Translations under genes and position numbers: made by a program
Notes under the pieces: model-generated
Told to the model about the DNA's origin: nothing
Database searches by the model: none
What the model saw: the letters and a program-made list of their open reading frames with translations, nothing else
Part shown: piece by piece, positions 54,442 through 63,339 of the stretch
Numbering within the stretch: position 1 is the stretch's first letter
Layout of the letters: the number at the start of each line of letters is the position of its first letter
Source of the DNA: Yinghuangia sp045039925
Lineage (GTDB): Bacteria; Actinomycetota; Actinomycetes; Streptomycetales; Streptomycetaceae
Assembly: GCA_045039925.1 (NCBI GenBank)
Contig: CP108400.1
Location: forward strand, 7,936,001-8,000,000
Direction of reading: 5' to 3'
Length of the DNA stretch: 64,000 bases

Positions 54442-54804
54442 GTGTCGAATCTGCGAGAGCTTCCGATAGTCGAGACCACCACCGCCGTCGTGCCGTGCTG
54501 CGCCCCGCTGGCCCGCGAGCCGCTGACCGCGCCGGACTCGGAACGGCTGGCGGTGATGTTCAAGGCGCTCGGCGACCCGGTGCGCCTGCGGCTGTTCTCG
54601 ATGGTCGCCTCGCACGAGGGCGGCGAGGCGTGCGTGTGCGACATCGCGGACGTCGGCGTCTCCCAGCCGACCGTGTCCCACCACCTGAAGAAGCTGCGCG
54701 AGGCCGGCCTGGTCACCTCCGAGCGGCGCGGCACCTGGGTCTTCTACAAGGTCGTCCCCGAGGTCATGGCGACGCTGTCGGGACTGCTGGGGCAGAAGGT
54801 GTGA
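54442..54804 (+). CDS. arsR: ArsR repressor with ACVCD sensor
   Basis: 120 residues from GTG 54442. N-terminal CC (VVPCCAPLA), then FKALGDPVRLRLFSMVASHE and EACVCDIADVGVSQPTVSHH, the classic CxC arsenite-binding motif in the DNA-recognition region, and LREAGLVTSERRGTWVFYKV. Arsenite binding would release it from the adjacent palindrome and switch on arsI (leftward) and the rightward ars genes. Confidence 0.92.
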   Translation: MSNLRELPIVETTTAVVPCCAPLAREPLTAPDSERLAVMFKALGDPVRLRLFSMVASHEGGEACVCDIADVGVSQPTVSHHLKKLREAGLVTSERRGTWVFYKVVPEVMATLSGLLGQKV

Positions 54805-54871
54805 CGCCATGGGCCCGTCACCTGATGTTCACCCGGCAGGGGCTGGCATCAGCCGTGACTGATCTGTGAGC

Positions 54872-54903
54872 ATCAGTTCATGCTGACGTCAGTTGAAACT
54901 GAT
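54872..54903. promoter_or_regulatory. operator over the start of the third ArsR gene
   Basis: ATCAGTT (54872) and AACTGAT (54897) are inverted around GTCAG repeats; the start codon lies inside. Likely autoregulation of the arsR at 54880. Confidence 0.55.
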
Positions 54904-55185
54904 CTGATCCGGGTGCTGGCCGATCCGCTGCGCCTGCAGATCGTCCAGCTGCTGGCCAAGGAGACCTTGTGCACCACGCACCTGGTCGAGATGACCGGCG
55001 CCAAGCAGACGAACCTGTCCAACCACCTCAAGGTGCTGCGCGACGCGGGGGTCGTGGAGACCGAGCCGTGCGGACGCTTCAAGTACTACCGGCTGCGCCC
55101 GGACGTCCTGGAGTCGGTCGCCGCCTCGTTCGCCGACCTGGCCGCCACCGCGCGCGCCAACGCGGACGCCAAGCGCGCCTGCTGA
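54880..55185 (+). CDS. ArsR/SmtB-family repressor heading the aqp-arsC operon
   Basis: 101 residues, MLTSVETDLIRVLADPLRLQ. Winged helix with ETLCTTHLVEMTGAKQTNLS, LKVLRDAGVVETEPCGRFKY and a terminal KRAC. A single cysteine in the recognition region (LCTTHL) plus those at EPCG and the C-terminus could form the metalloid site. The aquaporin gene begins 58 bp downstream, and all following genes to trxB are tightly packed, so it probably regulates them. Confidence 0.9.
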   Translation: MLTSVETDLIRVLADPLRLQIVQLLAKETLCTTHLVEMTGAKQTNLSNHLKVLRDAGVVETEPCGRFKYYRLRPDVLESVAASFADLAATARANADAKRAC

Positions 55186-55243
55186 CCCGCCGCGCCCCCT
55201 TAGTGCCTGCCCAGATCGACCTGCCCGGTTTCCAGGAGTCCCG

Positions 55244-56017
55244 TTGACCGCCACGCACCCCGCCGACCGCGCGGAGTCCGCCATATCCGCCGAGCCGCAG
55301 CCCGCACCGGGTGCGACGCCGCCGCGCGTCCCGCTCGCCCGCCGCGCCGCTGCGGAATTCGTCGGTACGGCGGCGCTGGTCGCCGTCGTGGTCGGCTCGG
55401 GCATCCAGGCCACCGAACTCTCGGACGACGTCGGCGTGCAGCTGCTGGCGAACTCGCTCGCCACGGTCTTCGGGCTCGGTGTGCTGATCCTGCTGCTCGG
55501 CCCGGTCTCCGGGGCGCACTTCAACCCGGTAGTCACGCTCGCCGAGTGGTGGACCAAGCGCCACGGCGGCGGGGTCACCGCGCGCGAGGTCGCCGCGTAC
55601 GTCCCAGCCCAGGTCGCGGGCGCGATCGGCGGCGCGATCCTCGCCGACGCGATGTTCGACCGCGCGCTGGTCGACTGGTCCACGAAGGACCGCTCCGCGG
55701 GCCACCTGCTGCTCGGCGAAGTCGTCGCCACTGCCGGGCTGATCCTGTTGATCTTCGGTCTCGCCCGCAGCGAACGGCTCCAGTACGCGCCGATCGCGGT
55801 CGCCTCCTACATCGGCGCCGCCTACTGGTTCACCTCGTCCACGTCGTTCGCGAACCCGGCCGTCACCGTCGGGCGCGCGTTCAGCGACACATTCGCCGGT
55901 ATCGAACCGGCGTCCGTGCCGGGCTTCATCGCCATGCAGTTGATCGGCGGCGTGGTCGGCCTTGCACTCGTCGCCCTCATCTTCGGTCGTGTCAGACAGC
56001 GCGGGAAGGACTCGTGA
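55244..56017 (+). CDS. MIP/aquaporin-family channel, probable arsenite exit route
   Basis: 257 residues from TTG 55244 (CAGGAG upstream). Six helices and two half-helices: first NPA box is SGAHFNPVV (NPV, residues 94-96), second is SFANPAVTVGR (204-206). A 30-residue proline-rich N-terminal arm precedes helix 1. Aquaglyceroporin-like channels in ars operons (AqpS) let arsenite formed by ArsC flow out. The downstream arsC-like start overlaps its stop by one base, consistent with coupled synthesis of reductase and channel. Confidence 0.88.
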   Translation: MTATHPADRAESAISAEPQPAPGATPPRVPLARRAAAEFVGTAALVAVVVGSGIQATELSDDVGVQLLANSLATVFGLGVLILLLGPVSGAHFNPVVTLAEWWTKRHGGGVTAREVAAYVPAQVAGAIGGAILADAMFDRALVDWSTKDRSAGHLLLGEVVATAGLILLIFGLARSERLQYAPIAVASYIGAAYWFTSSTSFANPAVTVGRAFSDTFAGIEPASVPGFIAMQLIGGVVGLALVALIFGRVRQRGKDS

Positions 56018-56661
56018 TGGCCGCCTCCGTCGCGGACCTGGTCCCCAAAGCCCTCACCGCAGGGGCGGTCAAACGCCTGAGCGCGGCCTTCGCGGGCGTC
56101 TTCCCCGAGCAGGCGGTGCGGACGATGGTCGAGGACTCGTATCTCAAGCTCGCTGCCTACGCCACGATCCCCACCCATCTGCCGCTGCTGGCCGAGCGGT
56201 TCGCGGCCCAGCGCCTCGACGCGCTGGCCCACGGCCGCGCACCGGCAGACGGACGCGCCGCGCGGGTGCTGTTCGTGTGCACTGCAAACTCCGGCCGATC
56301 CCAGCTAGCCGCCGCGCTGTTCAACCACCACGCGCACGGCACCGCGCACGCCTGGTCGGCGGGCACCGCCCCAGCGTCGGAGATCGAGCACGCGGTCGTC
56401 GACTCGCTGCGCGAGATCGGCCTGGACACCGGCGACGAGTTCCCCAAGCCGCTCAGCCCTGAAGCCGTCGAAGCCGCCGACATCGTCGTCACCCTCGGCT
56501 GCGCCGACGCACCCCCGCTGCTCGAAGGCCGCCGCTATGCGGACTGGCCCGTCGCCGACCCCGGCGGCGGGCTCGCGGAGACCGTACGCGGCATCCGCGA
56601 CGACATCGACGCCCGCGTCACCGCACTGCTCGCCGAACTCGACACACCCGAAACCGCGTAG
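56017..56661 (+). CDS. arsenate reductase with N-terminal three-helix extension
   Basis: 214 residues. The first 80 residues are a helical region (LTAGAVKRLSAAFAGVFPEQ, YATIPTHLPLLAERFAAQRL) often fused to low-molecular-weight phosphatase-type ArsC in actinomycetes. Then LFVCTANSGRSQLAAALFNH supplies the CX5R loop (Cys88-Arg94), and TLGCADAPPLLEGRRYADWP with VADPGG the general-acid Asp region. Start ATG 56017 overlaps the aquaporin stop. Reduces arsenate to arsenite, probably with mycothiol/mycoredoxin or the nearby thioredoxin reductase. Confidence 0.88.
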   Translation: MAASVADLVPKALTAGAVKRLSAAFAGVFPEQAVRTMVEDSYLKLAAYATIPTHLPLLAERFAAQRLDALAHGRAPADGRAARVLFVCTANSGRSQLAAALFNHHAHGTAHAWSAGTAPASEIEHAVVDSLREIGLDTGDEFPKPLSPEAVEAADIVVTLGCADAPPLLEGRRYADWPVADPGGGLAETVRGIRDDIDARVTALLAELDTPETA

Positions 56662-56715
56662 ACCGCAGCACCGTTCCACCCCCTGCACCGCACCCCGGAA
56701 GGAATCCCGATCCCC

Positions 56716-57126
56716 ATGTCCGACAAGCCCTCCGTGCTGTTCGTCTGCGTCCACAACGCAGGCCGCTCCCAGATGGCCGCCGGGTTCCTCCGCCACCTCG
56801 GCGGCGACAACGTCGAGGTCCGCTCCGCCGGATCCATCCCGGGCGACCAGGTCAACCCCGTCGCCGTCGAGGCCATGAAGGAGGTCGGCATCGACATCGC
56901 CGACCAGCAGCCCAAGGTGCTCACCACCGAGGCAGTCCAGGCGTCCGACGTCGTCATCACCATGGGCTGCGGCGACGCCTGCCCGATCTTCCCCGGCAAG
57001 CGCTACCTCGACTGGGCCCTCGACGACCCGGCGGGCCATGGCATCGACGCCGTGCGCCCGATCCGCGACGAGATCGAGAAGCGCATCAAGGGCCTGCTCG
57101 CCGAGATCCTCCCCGCGGACGCCTGA
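56716..57126 (+). CDS. arsC: arsenate reductase (LMW-phosphatase fold)
   Basis: 136 residues; ribosome site GGAAGG upstream of ATG 56716. SVLFVCVHNAGRSQMAAGFL carries the CX5R loop (Cys11-Arg17), MGCGDACPIFPGKRYLDWAL has two further cysteines and DWALDDPAG the catalytic Asp. Canonical single-domain ArsC and a paralogue of the preceding gene. Two reductases in series may use different thiol partners. trxB follows after 3 bp. Confidence 0.92.
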   Translation: MSDKPSVLFVCVHNAGRSQMAAGFLRHLGGDNVEVRSAGSIPGDQVNPVAVEAMKEVGIDIADQQPKVLTTEAVQASDVVITMGCGDACPIFPGKRYLDWALDDPAGHGIDAVRPIRDEIEKRIKGLLAEILPADA

Positions 57127-57129
57127 GCC

Positions 57130-58080
57130 ATGTCCGACGTCCGCAATGTGATCGTCATCGGTTCCGGCCCGGCCGGATACACGGCCGCCGTCTACGCCGC
57201 ACGCGCCGACCTGAAGCCTCTCGTCTTCGAGGGCGCGGTCACGGCGGGTGGCGCGCTGATGAACACGACCGAGGTGGAGAACTTCCCCGGGTGGCCCGAG
57301 GGCATCATGGGGCCGGACCTGATGGACAACCTGCGCAAGCAGGCCGAGCGCTTCGGCGCCGAGCTGGTCTCCGACGACATCGTCGAGGCGGAGCTCGAGG
57401 ACGGCGTCAAGGTGGTCAAGGACGGCTCGGGCAACGTGCACCGCGCGAAGGCCGTGATCCTGGCGACCGGTTCGGCGTACCGCGAGCTGGGCCTGCCGAA
57501 CGAGAAGGAGCTGTCCGGGCACGGCGTCTCGTGGTGTGCCACGTGCGACGGGTTCTTCTTCCGCAACCAGCACATCGCGGTGGTCGGCGGCGGCGACTCG
57601 GCGATCGAGGAGGCCACGTTCCTGTCCCGCTTCGCGGAGACGGTGACGGTCGTCCACCGCCGTGAGGAGCTGCGCGCCTCGAAGATCATGCAGGACCGCG
57701 CGTTCGCCAACGACAAGATCAGGTTCGCGTGGAACAGCGAGGTCGCCGAGGTCGTCGGCGACGGCAAGCTGACCGGGGTGAAGCTGCGCGACACGGTCAC
57801 CGGCGAGCTGCGCGACCTGGACGTCACCGGCCTGTTCATCGCGATCGGCCACGAGCCGCGCACCGAGCTGCTCAAGGACCAGATCGACCTGGACGAGGAA
57901 GGGTACGTGAAGGTCACCCACCCGACCCAGCACACCAACCTCACCGGCGTCTTCGCGTGCGGCGACGTGGTCGACCACATCTACCGCCAGGCCATCACCG
58001 CGGCCGGCAGCGGCTGCGCCGCCGCCCTGGACGCCGAGCGGTACCTCGAGGACCTCAAGCACCACGAGGCGACCGCTTAG
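57130..58080 (+). CDS. trxB: thioredoxin reductase of the ars operon
   Basis: 316 residues, MSDVRNVIVIGSGPAGYTAA (FAD motif), WCATCDGFFFRN redox cysteines (136 and 139), VVGGGDSAIEEATFLSRFAE (NADPH motif) and GVFACGDVVDHIYRQAITAA. Full-length bacterial thioredoxin reductase, here placed to feed electrons to the arsenate reductases (the ArsT arrangement). No thioredoxin gene is in the window. Last gene of the rightward operon. Confidence 0.93.
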   Translation: MSDVRNVIVIGSGPAGYTAAVYAARADLKPLVFEGAVTAGGALMNTTEVENFPGWPEGIMGPDLMDNLRKQAERFGAELVSDDIVEAELEDGVKVVKDGSGNVHRAKAVILATGSAYRELGLPNEKELSGHGVSWCATCDGFFFRNQHIAVVGGGDSAIEEATFLSRFAETVTVVHRREELRASKIMQDRAFANDKIRFAWNSEVAEVVGDGKLTGVKLRDTVTGELRDLDVTGLFIAIGHEPRTELLKDQIDLDEEGYVKVTHPTQHTNLTGVFACGDVVDHIYRQAITAAGSGCAAALDAERYLEDLKHHEATA

Positions 58081-58109
58081 GCGCCCCCGGCCGCGGACCG
58101 GCCCGTCCG

Positions 58110-58142
58110 GCGCGGGCCGCCGCACGCGAGCGGGCCGCGCCG
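58110..58142. terminator. GC hairpin between convergent trxB and metallopeptidase genes
   Basis: GGCGCGG and CCGCGCC arms with an interrupted inner stem. Suitable as a bidirectional terminator. Confidence 0.45.
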
Positions 58143-58162
58143 GAGCCACCACGAGGCCCGTG

Positions 58163-61057
58163 TTACTGCAGCCCGCCCCGGTACGCGCCGCGGGCGAGCC
58201 AGTCGGCGAGCGCGGGGGAGACCCACTCGAGCAGGACCGGCTCGTTGCACCGGAGCGAGTACGTCTCCGCGAACAGGTCTTCCGGGTCCGTCTCGTTAAT
58301 GAGCTGGCCCTCCTCGGTCAGCGGCAACCGCACGCCGAGCTGCGCCACGCACATCGTGAAGGCCTGGAGCGCACCGGCCCCGTTCCGGTGCAGGACTGCG
58401 TACGCGACCAGCCGCAGCAGGTGGACGTGGCTGCGCGGCCGCGCGAGCGGGTGGTTCCCGACGAACCCGTGGGTGTCCGCGAACACGCTGTCGATCACGA
58501 ACAGCGTGTGCGTGCCCGCGTGGTACGTGCCGCGCCGCTGCTCCTCCGCAAGGGTGTCCTCGACGGTCGCGCCCGACGAACCGGACTTGCGGACCAGTTT
58601 GCAGCCGCGCAGCACCGCCTGGTCCTCGGTCGGCAGCAGCGCGAACGCATCACACAGCTGCACGAGTTCGGAGACCGACCAGGACGTGCCCCCGGTGCCG
58701 GAGATCTGCGCGATGCCGAACCGGGTGCGCAGCTGCTCCTGGATCTGCGCCGCGGTCGGGAGGGCCGGCACCGGCGCCCCGACGTCCTTGGCCGCCACGA
58801 AGCGCAGCCGCAGCGTGCCCGAGTTGGCGAACGTGACGCGGATGAAGTACTGCTTGCGCTGCGCCGGAACCAAGACCGCGGTGTCGATCGCGATGCCGAA
58901 CCGCGAGCCGCAGTCGGCGTAGGCGCGCCGGGCGGCATTGCACAGCCACGTGAGCTCCGTCGTCGACAACGTCTCGCAGTCCAGCAGTCTGATCCCGCGC
59001 ACGCCGCGGTCCCGCAGGTTGACGAGGCAGCTGGTCAGCGACAGCAGCGGCAGTCCGTTGCCGGGCTGCTCGGTGCCGACCGTGACGGTGCCGCCGCCCG
59101 CGTTCAGGGTGATCGTGCAGGTGCGGGCCGCGATGCGCTTCGTGGCGGCGGGCACCGGCGCCTGCGGCGGCTTGGTCAGCGCGGTGAACGCCGCGCGCTC
59201 GCGCTCGCAGATGCTCCGCAGGACCGGAAGGTCGGCGAGCGTCAGCGGGGCGGTTGCGCCGATCCCCAGCGGGGCCGCGACCTCGTCGATCAGCGCCTGC
59301 ATGGCCAGGTCGACGACGACGCGTTCCAACAACTGCGGCGGTTCGCCCGACATTTGGCTGCGCAGCGCGATGAACGCCGGAGTCAGCTTGGCCAGCCGGC
59401 CGCGCATCTTCTCGACGAAGTCGGGGGTGAGGACCTTGACCTTCTCGAACTCGTAGCAGAAGAAGTCGAGATGGGACTGGACGTCGCGCAGCGCCCCGGC
59501 CTGCCCGGTCGTCAGGCCTGCGACCCGGCGCGCGAGCGGCGGCACGGCCCTGCTGCCGACCCGGTATCCACCGTCCCGGAACCAGCGGAACAGCGGCGGC
59601 GACACGAACTCAAGTGCGGAGGGGTCGGTGAGGAACAGGCTGTAGCACTCGGCCCAGAACTCGAAGGGCTTGAGCGGCCATTCCTGCCACGCGTACACGG
59701 TGACGGGGTGCAGGCGCAGGTCTTCGACCTTCAGAGCGAAGGCGCTCAGACAGCACTCGCCGCCCATGCCCTTCGTCAGCGAGATGGCCAACTGGCCCTC
59801 GGTCGCGCGGCGTTCCTCTTTCAGGATCTCGAACTTGGCCTTGGCGGCGGCGAGGGCATCCGCGCCGAGCGGGGCCTCGTTGATCTGCTTCCCCAGCGCC
59901 TTCATGTCCGCGAGGATGCGCTCCAGGGTCTCGGTCAGCTTCCTGACCCGCTCGGGCTCGGGGGCCGGGGCCGTCTGGAACCACGGCTCCATCACGTGGC
60001 CCATCTCGTGCAGGATCGTCATGTGGCAGTAGGGCTGGGCGTCCAGACCGCCGCCGACGAACGTCTTGCGCTCCACGAAGGCGCGGTCCAGCACGGTGAA
60101 GGTGTGTGTGGACGGCGTGTAGCTGGCCGCGGTCTGCTTGATGTCCTGCGGGTCCGAGACCGGGACCTTGCGGCGCATCAGCACCAGGTTCTCCAGCGCC
60201 GGCCGGTCCTGCGCCGGGATCCGGGTGAAGGCCGCCTGGATCTCCAGGAGTTCCTCGATCGCCCAGACGCGCCCTTCGGCGGTCCTGAACTCGCCCAGCT
60301 TGAATTCCTGCCGCAGCTGCGCGATGACCTGCTGGGAGTTCACACCGCTCGCGACCGGGCGCCCGAGCGTGCGGGTCTCGAACGAGAGATAGACGTGGGT
60401 GCGCGCGTTGGTGACGACCAGCCGTGCGTAGATGGTCGGCGCGCCGCTCGACTGGACCGCCAAGTTGCAGACCATCTCGGACAGTTCCGGATAGTGCGCA
60501 TACGACTTGCGGGCCGCGTTGCACATCAGGGTCAGCTCGGGCAGCGACAGCGCCGCGGCGCGGCTGATCTCGAGGTGCGTCACGCCCGCGTCGCGCAGCA
60601 GGACGAGCCCGCGGATGAACCCGACCTGCTTGAACGGCGCGTCCGGCACCTCCGCCTGCCACAGCTGGTCGCCCTGACAGATATAGGTGCCGGTGGTGAT
60701 CACGAACGGCGACGACGGCCGCGCCTCGGGGTCCGGGGCGAACGGCGTGACCGGCTTCGGCGGTGTGGCCAGCATGCTCATGGCGCCGAACAGCTCGCGG
60801 CAGGTGGCCTTGAGCAGTCCGGCCGATGCGGTCGTCGCCGGCCCCGCGAGCATGCCGGCGATGTCCCGGGCCAGCACGGCGCGGATCATGCGCAGGATGG
60901 TGAGCTCGATTCCCGTGTACCGGGTGATCACCACATCGTCGATGAGGGCGTCGAGCTGCGTGAGAATCTTCTCCATTGCCGCGGCGGACGGTTCGTCGCC
61001 CAAGTCGTCGACGAGGTCCATGAGTGCGCGCAGCACGGCACGGTGCTTTTCGAGCAT
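58163..61057 (-). CDS. duplicated zinc-metallopeptidase-like protein
   Basis: 964 residues from ATG 61057 (GGGGGAGAC upstream). Two tandem copies of a 320-residue module. In copy 1, LVLLRDAGVTHLEISRAAAL and LTLMCNAARKSYAHYPE lead to HMTILHEMGHVMEPWF (HExxH, residues 350-354) and then FEFWAECYSLFLTDPSALEF (Glu470 as possible third ligand), an arrangement like zinc peptidases of the anthrax-lethal-factor-like class. In copy 2 the same landmarks recur (CLVNLRDRGVRGIRLLDCET, LTWLCNAARRAYADCG, DLFAETYSLRCNEPVLLEWV) but the HExxH site reads LLRLVAYAVL, so it is inactive. No signal peptide is evident. Sits between trxB and arsM, on the arsM strand. Role in arsenic metabolism unknown. Confidence 0.78.
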   Translation of the reverse strand: MLEKHRAVLRALMDLVDDLGDEPSAAAMEKILTQLDALIDDVVITRYTGIELTILRMIRAVLARDIAGMLAGPATTASAGLLKATCRELFGAMSMLATPPKPVTPFAPDPEARPSSPFVITTGTYICQGDQLWQAEVPDAPFKQVGFIRGLVLLRDAGVTHLEISRAAALSLPELTLMCNAARKSYAHYPELSEMVCNLAVQSSGAPTIYARLVVTNARTHVYLSFETRTLGRPVASGVNSQQVIAQLRQEFKLGEFRTAEGRVWAIEELLEIQAAFTRIPAQDRPALENLVLMRRKVPVSDPQDIKQTAASYTPSTHTFTVLDRAFVERKTFVGGGLDAQPYCHMTILHEMGHVMEPWFQTAPAPEPERVRKLTETLERILADMKALGKQINEAPLGADALAAAKAKFEILKEERRATEGQLAISLTKGMGGECCLSAFALKVEDLRLHPVTVYAWQEWPLKPFEFWAECYSLFLTDPSALEFVSPPLFRWFRDGGYRVGSRAVPPLARRVAGLTTGQAGALRDVQSHLDFFCYEFEKVKVLTPDFVEKMRGRLAKLTPAFIALRSQMSGEPPQLLERVVVDLAMQALIDEVAAPLGIGATAPLTLADLPVLRSICERERAAFTALTKPPQAPVPAATKRIAARTCTITLNAGGGTVTVGTEQPGNGLPLLSLTSCLVNLRDRGVRGIRLLDCETLSTTELTWLCNAARRAYADCGSRFGIAIDTAVLVPAQRKQYFIRVTFANSGTLRLRFVAAKDVGAPVPALPTAAQIQEQLRTRFGIAQISGTGGTSWSVSELVQLCDAFALLPTEDQAVLRGCKLVRKSGSSGATVEDTLAEEQRRGTYHAGTHTLFVIDSVFADTHGFVGNHPLARPRSHVHLLRLVAYAVLHRNGAGALQAFTMCVAQLGVRLPLTEEGQLINETDPEDLFAETYSLRCNEPVLLEWVSPALADWLARGAYRGGLQ

Positions 61058-61257
61058 GCGGGTCTCCCCCCTCGGGCCGGTCCCCATCCGGCCCATGCCT
61101 CCCCAGGCTAAGCGGTCTCGGGGAAGTGTGGTGCTTATACGCGTTGTCCAGTGCCCTTTGGCAGTTCCGCTTGCGATGGCCGGGCACGGCGCCGCATCCC
61201 GGCGCCAGGCCCGGCCATTGGCTTGCATGAGGCAGCCTTGGCGTAGGGGCGGCGTGC

Positions 61258-62328
61258 TCAGCAGCAGCCGGCGACGCCGTTCGCCGACGACGCGGCGGAC
61301 TGCTCGGACGGCCCGCACGGGAACAGCCCGAAGTGCGTCTCCTTGCGGCCGGCCACCTCGAAGTGCCGTGCGTAGCGGGAGCCGGCGAGCATGTCCGCGG
61401 TGTTCCCGCACACCGCGATCGGCTTACCGGTCGGGAACCGATGGTGGTCGTCGAGGTCGAAGGCGTGCGGGTGTTCGGCGAGGCTGCCCAGGTAGGTGGC
61501 GATCTGCCCGTAGTCCTCGCAGCGGTCCTCAAGCGGCAGCTTGAAGGCGCGCACCGTCCGGGACGTGAACCCCACGAACCCGATCTTCCGCTCGATCTCC
61601 GGCGTGCCGAGCGCCACCGGAGACGTGGACACCTGGCGCACGTCCGCGCACCCCACCTCCGCCATCAGGCGCCGAAAGTCCTCCCCGTACATCGCCCCGC
61701 TCAGGCACTCGCCGAGCAGCACCGGGTCGTCGCGCAGGGCGGCGGGGATGCGGCGGTCGGCGAAGATGTCGGAGAAGTACAGCTCGCCGCCCGGCTTGAG
61801 GACCCGCATGATCTCGCGGAACAGGCGCGGTTTGTCGGGAGACAGGTTCAGGACGCAGTTCGAGACGACCAGGTCCACCGACGCGTCCGCGATGCCGGCC
61901 GCGGCCAGGTCCTCGACGTACCCGTGCCGGAAGTCGACGTTGGCGTAGCCGAACCGCTCGGCATGCCAGTCCAGGTGCCGCTGCGCCACGGCCAGCTGCT
62001 CGTCGGTCATGTCGACCCCAATGACCCGCCCGGTGGGGCCGACGAGCTGCGCGAGGACGTAGCAGTCCCGGCCGGTGCCGCACCCCAGGTCGAGCACGGT
62101 TGCGCCGTCGATGGCGGGCGGGATCGGGGAACCGCAGCCGTAGAAGCGGTCCATCACCTCGTCGTTCACGTTCTTGAGTGCTTCCACAACGTGCGTCGGC
62201 GGGGCCTCCGCCGCGCAGCACGCCGACGTCTGCAGGTCGGCTGACGAGCTCAGCACCTTGCCGTAGTAGTCCCTCACCGCGTCCGCGACGGCGGAGCCGT
62301 CGGTTGCGGGGGTCGTCGAGTTCGCCAT
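61258..62328 (-). CDS. arsM: ArsM arsenite S-adenosylmethionine methyltransferase
   Basis: 356 residues from ATG 62328 (GAGGAG upstream). Motif I VLDLGCGTGRDCYVLAQLVG, VIGVDMTDEQLAVAQRHLDW, VDLVVSNCVLNLSPDKPRLF and GELYFSDIFADRRIP. The arsenic-binding cysteines are all present: Cys37-38 pair, Cys65, Cys158 (SNC) and Cys208 (GEC). A C-terminal ArsM-specific domain ends with an extra GVAGCC. Methylates arsenite to volatile or extruded methyl species. The gene is separated by 200 bp from the metallopeptidase gene downstream and may be co-transcribed with it. Confidence 0.93.
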   Translation of the reverse strand: MANSTTPATDGSAVADAVRDYYGKVLSSSADLQTSACCAAEAPPTHVVEALKNVNDEVMDRFYGCGSPIPPAIDGATVLDLGCGTGRDCYVLAQLVGPTGRVIGVDMTDEQLAVAQRHLDWHAERFGYANVDFRHGYVEDLAAAGIADASVDLVVSNCVLNLSPDKPRLFREIMRVLKPGGELYFSDIFADRRIPAALRDDPVLLGECLSGAMYGEDFRRLMAEVGCADVRQVSTSPVALGTPEIERKIGFVGFTSRTVRAFKLPLEDRCEDYGQIATYLGSLAEHPHAFDLDDHHRFPTGKPIAVCGNTADMLAGSRYARHFEVAGRKETHFGLFPCGPSEQSAASSANGVAGCC

Positions 62329-62815
62329 ACCGCTCCTCGAAGTCGCGCGAGTCGGTCTGCCCAGGCGGGTGCGGCCGAACCTAGCCGCCGCATCGGGCGC
62401 GGAGGTGTCCGCAGGGCGAATGGGGCGCCAGCAGGCCGCTGCCTCGGCGAAACGGCCGTACGCGCGGAGCGCCATGACGCCGCCGTGCGACCGCCGGCCT
62501 GCGGAACGAGATTTCGCACGGCCTCGTCGCATCGTGGCAGGCACGCGTCCGAGAATATGGGCGGCGCGTACGAAGTCCCCCTGCCCCGCCGTGTCTACCA
62601 CTCGGACGGCGTACCCGAGCCGGCCGATGGCGACCCGAGGCGCACGATGTCGTGCTCCCTTACGGGTGAGGGTCCGCCAGGATGCTGCACACCTGCGATG
62701 CGGCGCAGTCCGCCGGTTCGACAGCGGCTACCTTGTCCGGGAGGGTGCGCAGCGCCGTCCGCTTGCGGGTGAGTTCGGCGATGAGCACAAGCGCATCGGT
62801 CGGCGCTGGACGCAC
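62329..62815. other. 490 bp non-coding, arsM promoter region
   Basis: No gene supported. It should contain the arsM promoter on the minus strand. I did not find a clear ArsR-type palindrome. Confidence 0.45.
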
Positions 62816-62965
62816 ACCCGTACCTGCTCGTTCTGCCGGTGCAGCGACCGGTCCCGGTCGATGCTGGCCGGGGACGGCGTGTGGACCTGCGAGCCGTGCG
62901 CGGGGCGCGCCGTCGAGCTGCTGCGGTCAGGGGACCGGGCGCTGATCGCGCATCAGCGCGCCTGA
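62816..62965 (+). pseudogene. ClpX-type C4 zinc-finger fragment
   Basis: In-frame codons THTRTCSFCRCSDRSRSMLA then GDGVWTCEPCAGRAVELLRS with four cysteines (CxxC...CxxC) spaced as in the ClpX zinc-binding domain. The frame continues upstream without a usable start, so it is either a small gene with a cryptic start or a remnant. Confidence 0.45.
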
Positions 62966-62989
62966 TCTGCGCGTCGGCAAGGTCACAGG

Positions 62990-63335
62990 TCAGGCGGCTT
63001 CAGCGCTGGCGGTGGTGACGCTGTCGAGGATGGTGCCGACCAGGTCAAGGCCGTCGTGCACGAGGGTGAACCAGGCCCAGGTGCCGCGCTTGTCGCGGGT
63101 GAGCAGCCCGGCGTCGACGAGGATCTTCAGGTGATGGCTGATCGTCGGCTGACGCAGGCCGAGACAGTCGGCCAGGTCGCAGACGCACGCTTCGCCGGCA
63201 GGTGCCGAGGCGACAAGGCTGAGGAGCTGGAGCCGGGTGGGATCGGCGACGACCCGGAGCGTGCGCGCCAGTTCCTCGGCGTCCGCACGGGTCAGTGGAG
63301 CGTTGGCGGGGGTGCTGCCGCAACTGGTCTGCTCG
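62990..63335 (-). CDS. ArsR repressor with ACVCDL sensor, 5' end rearranged
   Basis: About 110 codons read on the minus strand: PLTRADAEELARTLRVVADP, GEACVCDLADCLGLRQPTIS, HHLKILVDAGLLTRDKRGTW and ending TTASAEAA at 62990. The classic CxC metalloid-binding motif is intact. Upstream in frame no ATG, GTG or TTG occurs back to a stop near 63368; the sequence joins the oxidoreductase remnant around 63340, so the original start was lost. Translation might begin at a CTG (63290s) or the gene is dead. Confidence 0.65.
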
Positions 63336-63339
63336 TTCG

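Noticed and set aside
58160..61111. 983-codon open frame on the plus strand opposite the metallopeptidase gene
   Set aside because: Its translation is arginine- and leucine-rich without motifs; the minus frame has HExxH, a repeated domain and a good ribosome site. High GC keeps antisense frames open.
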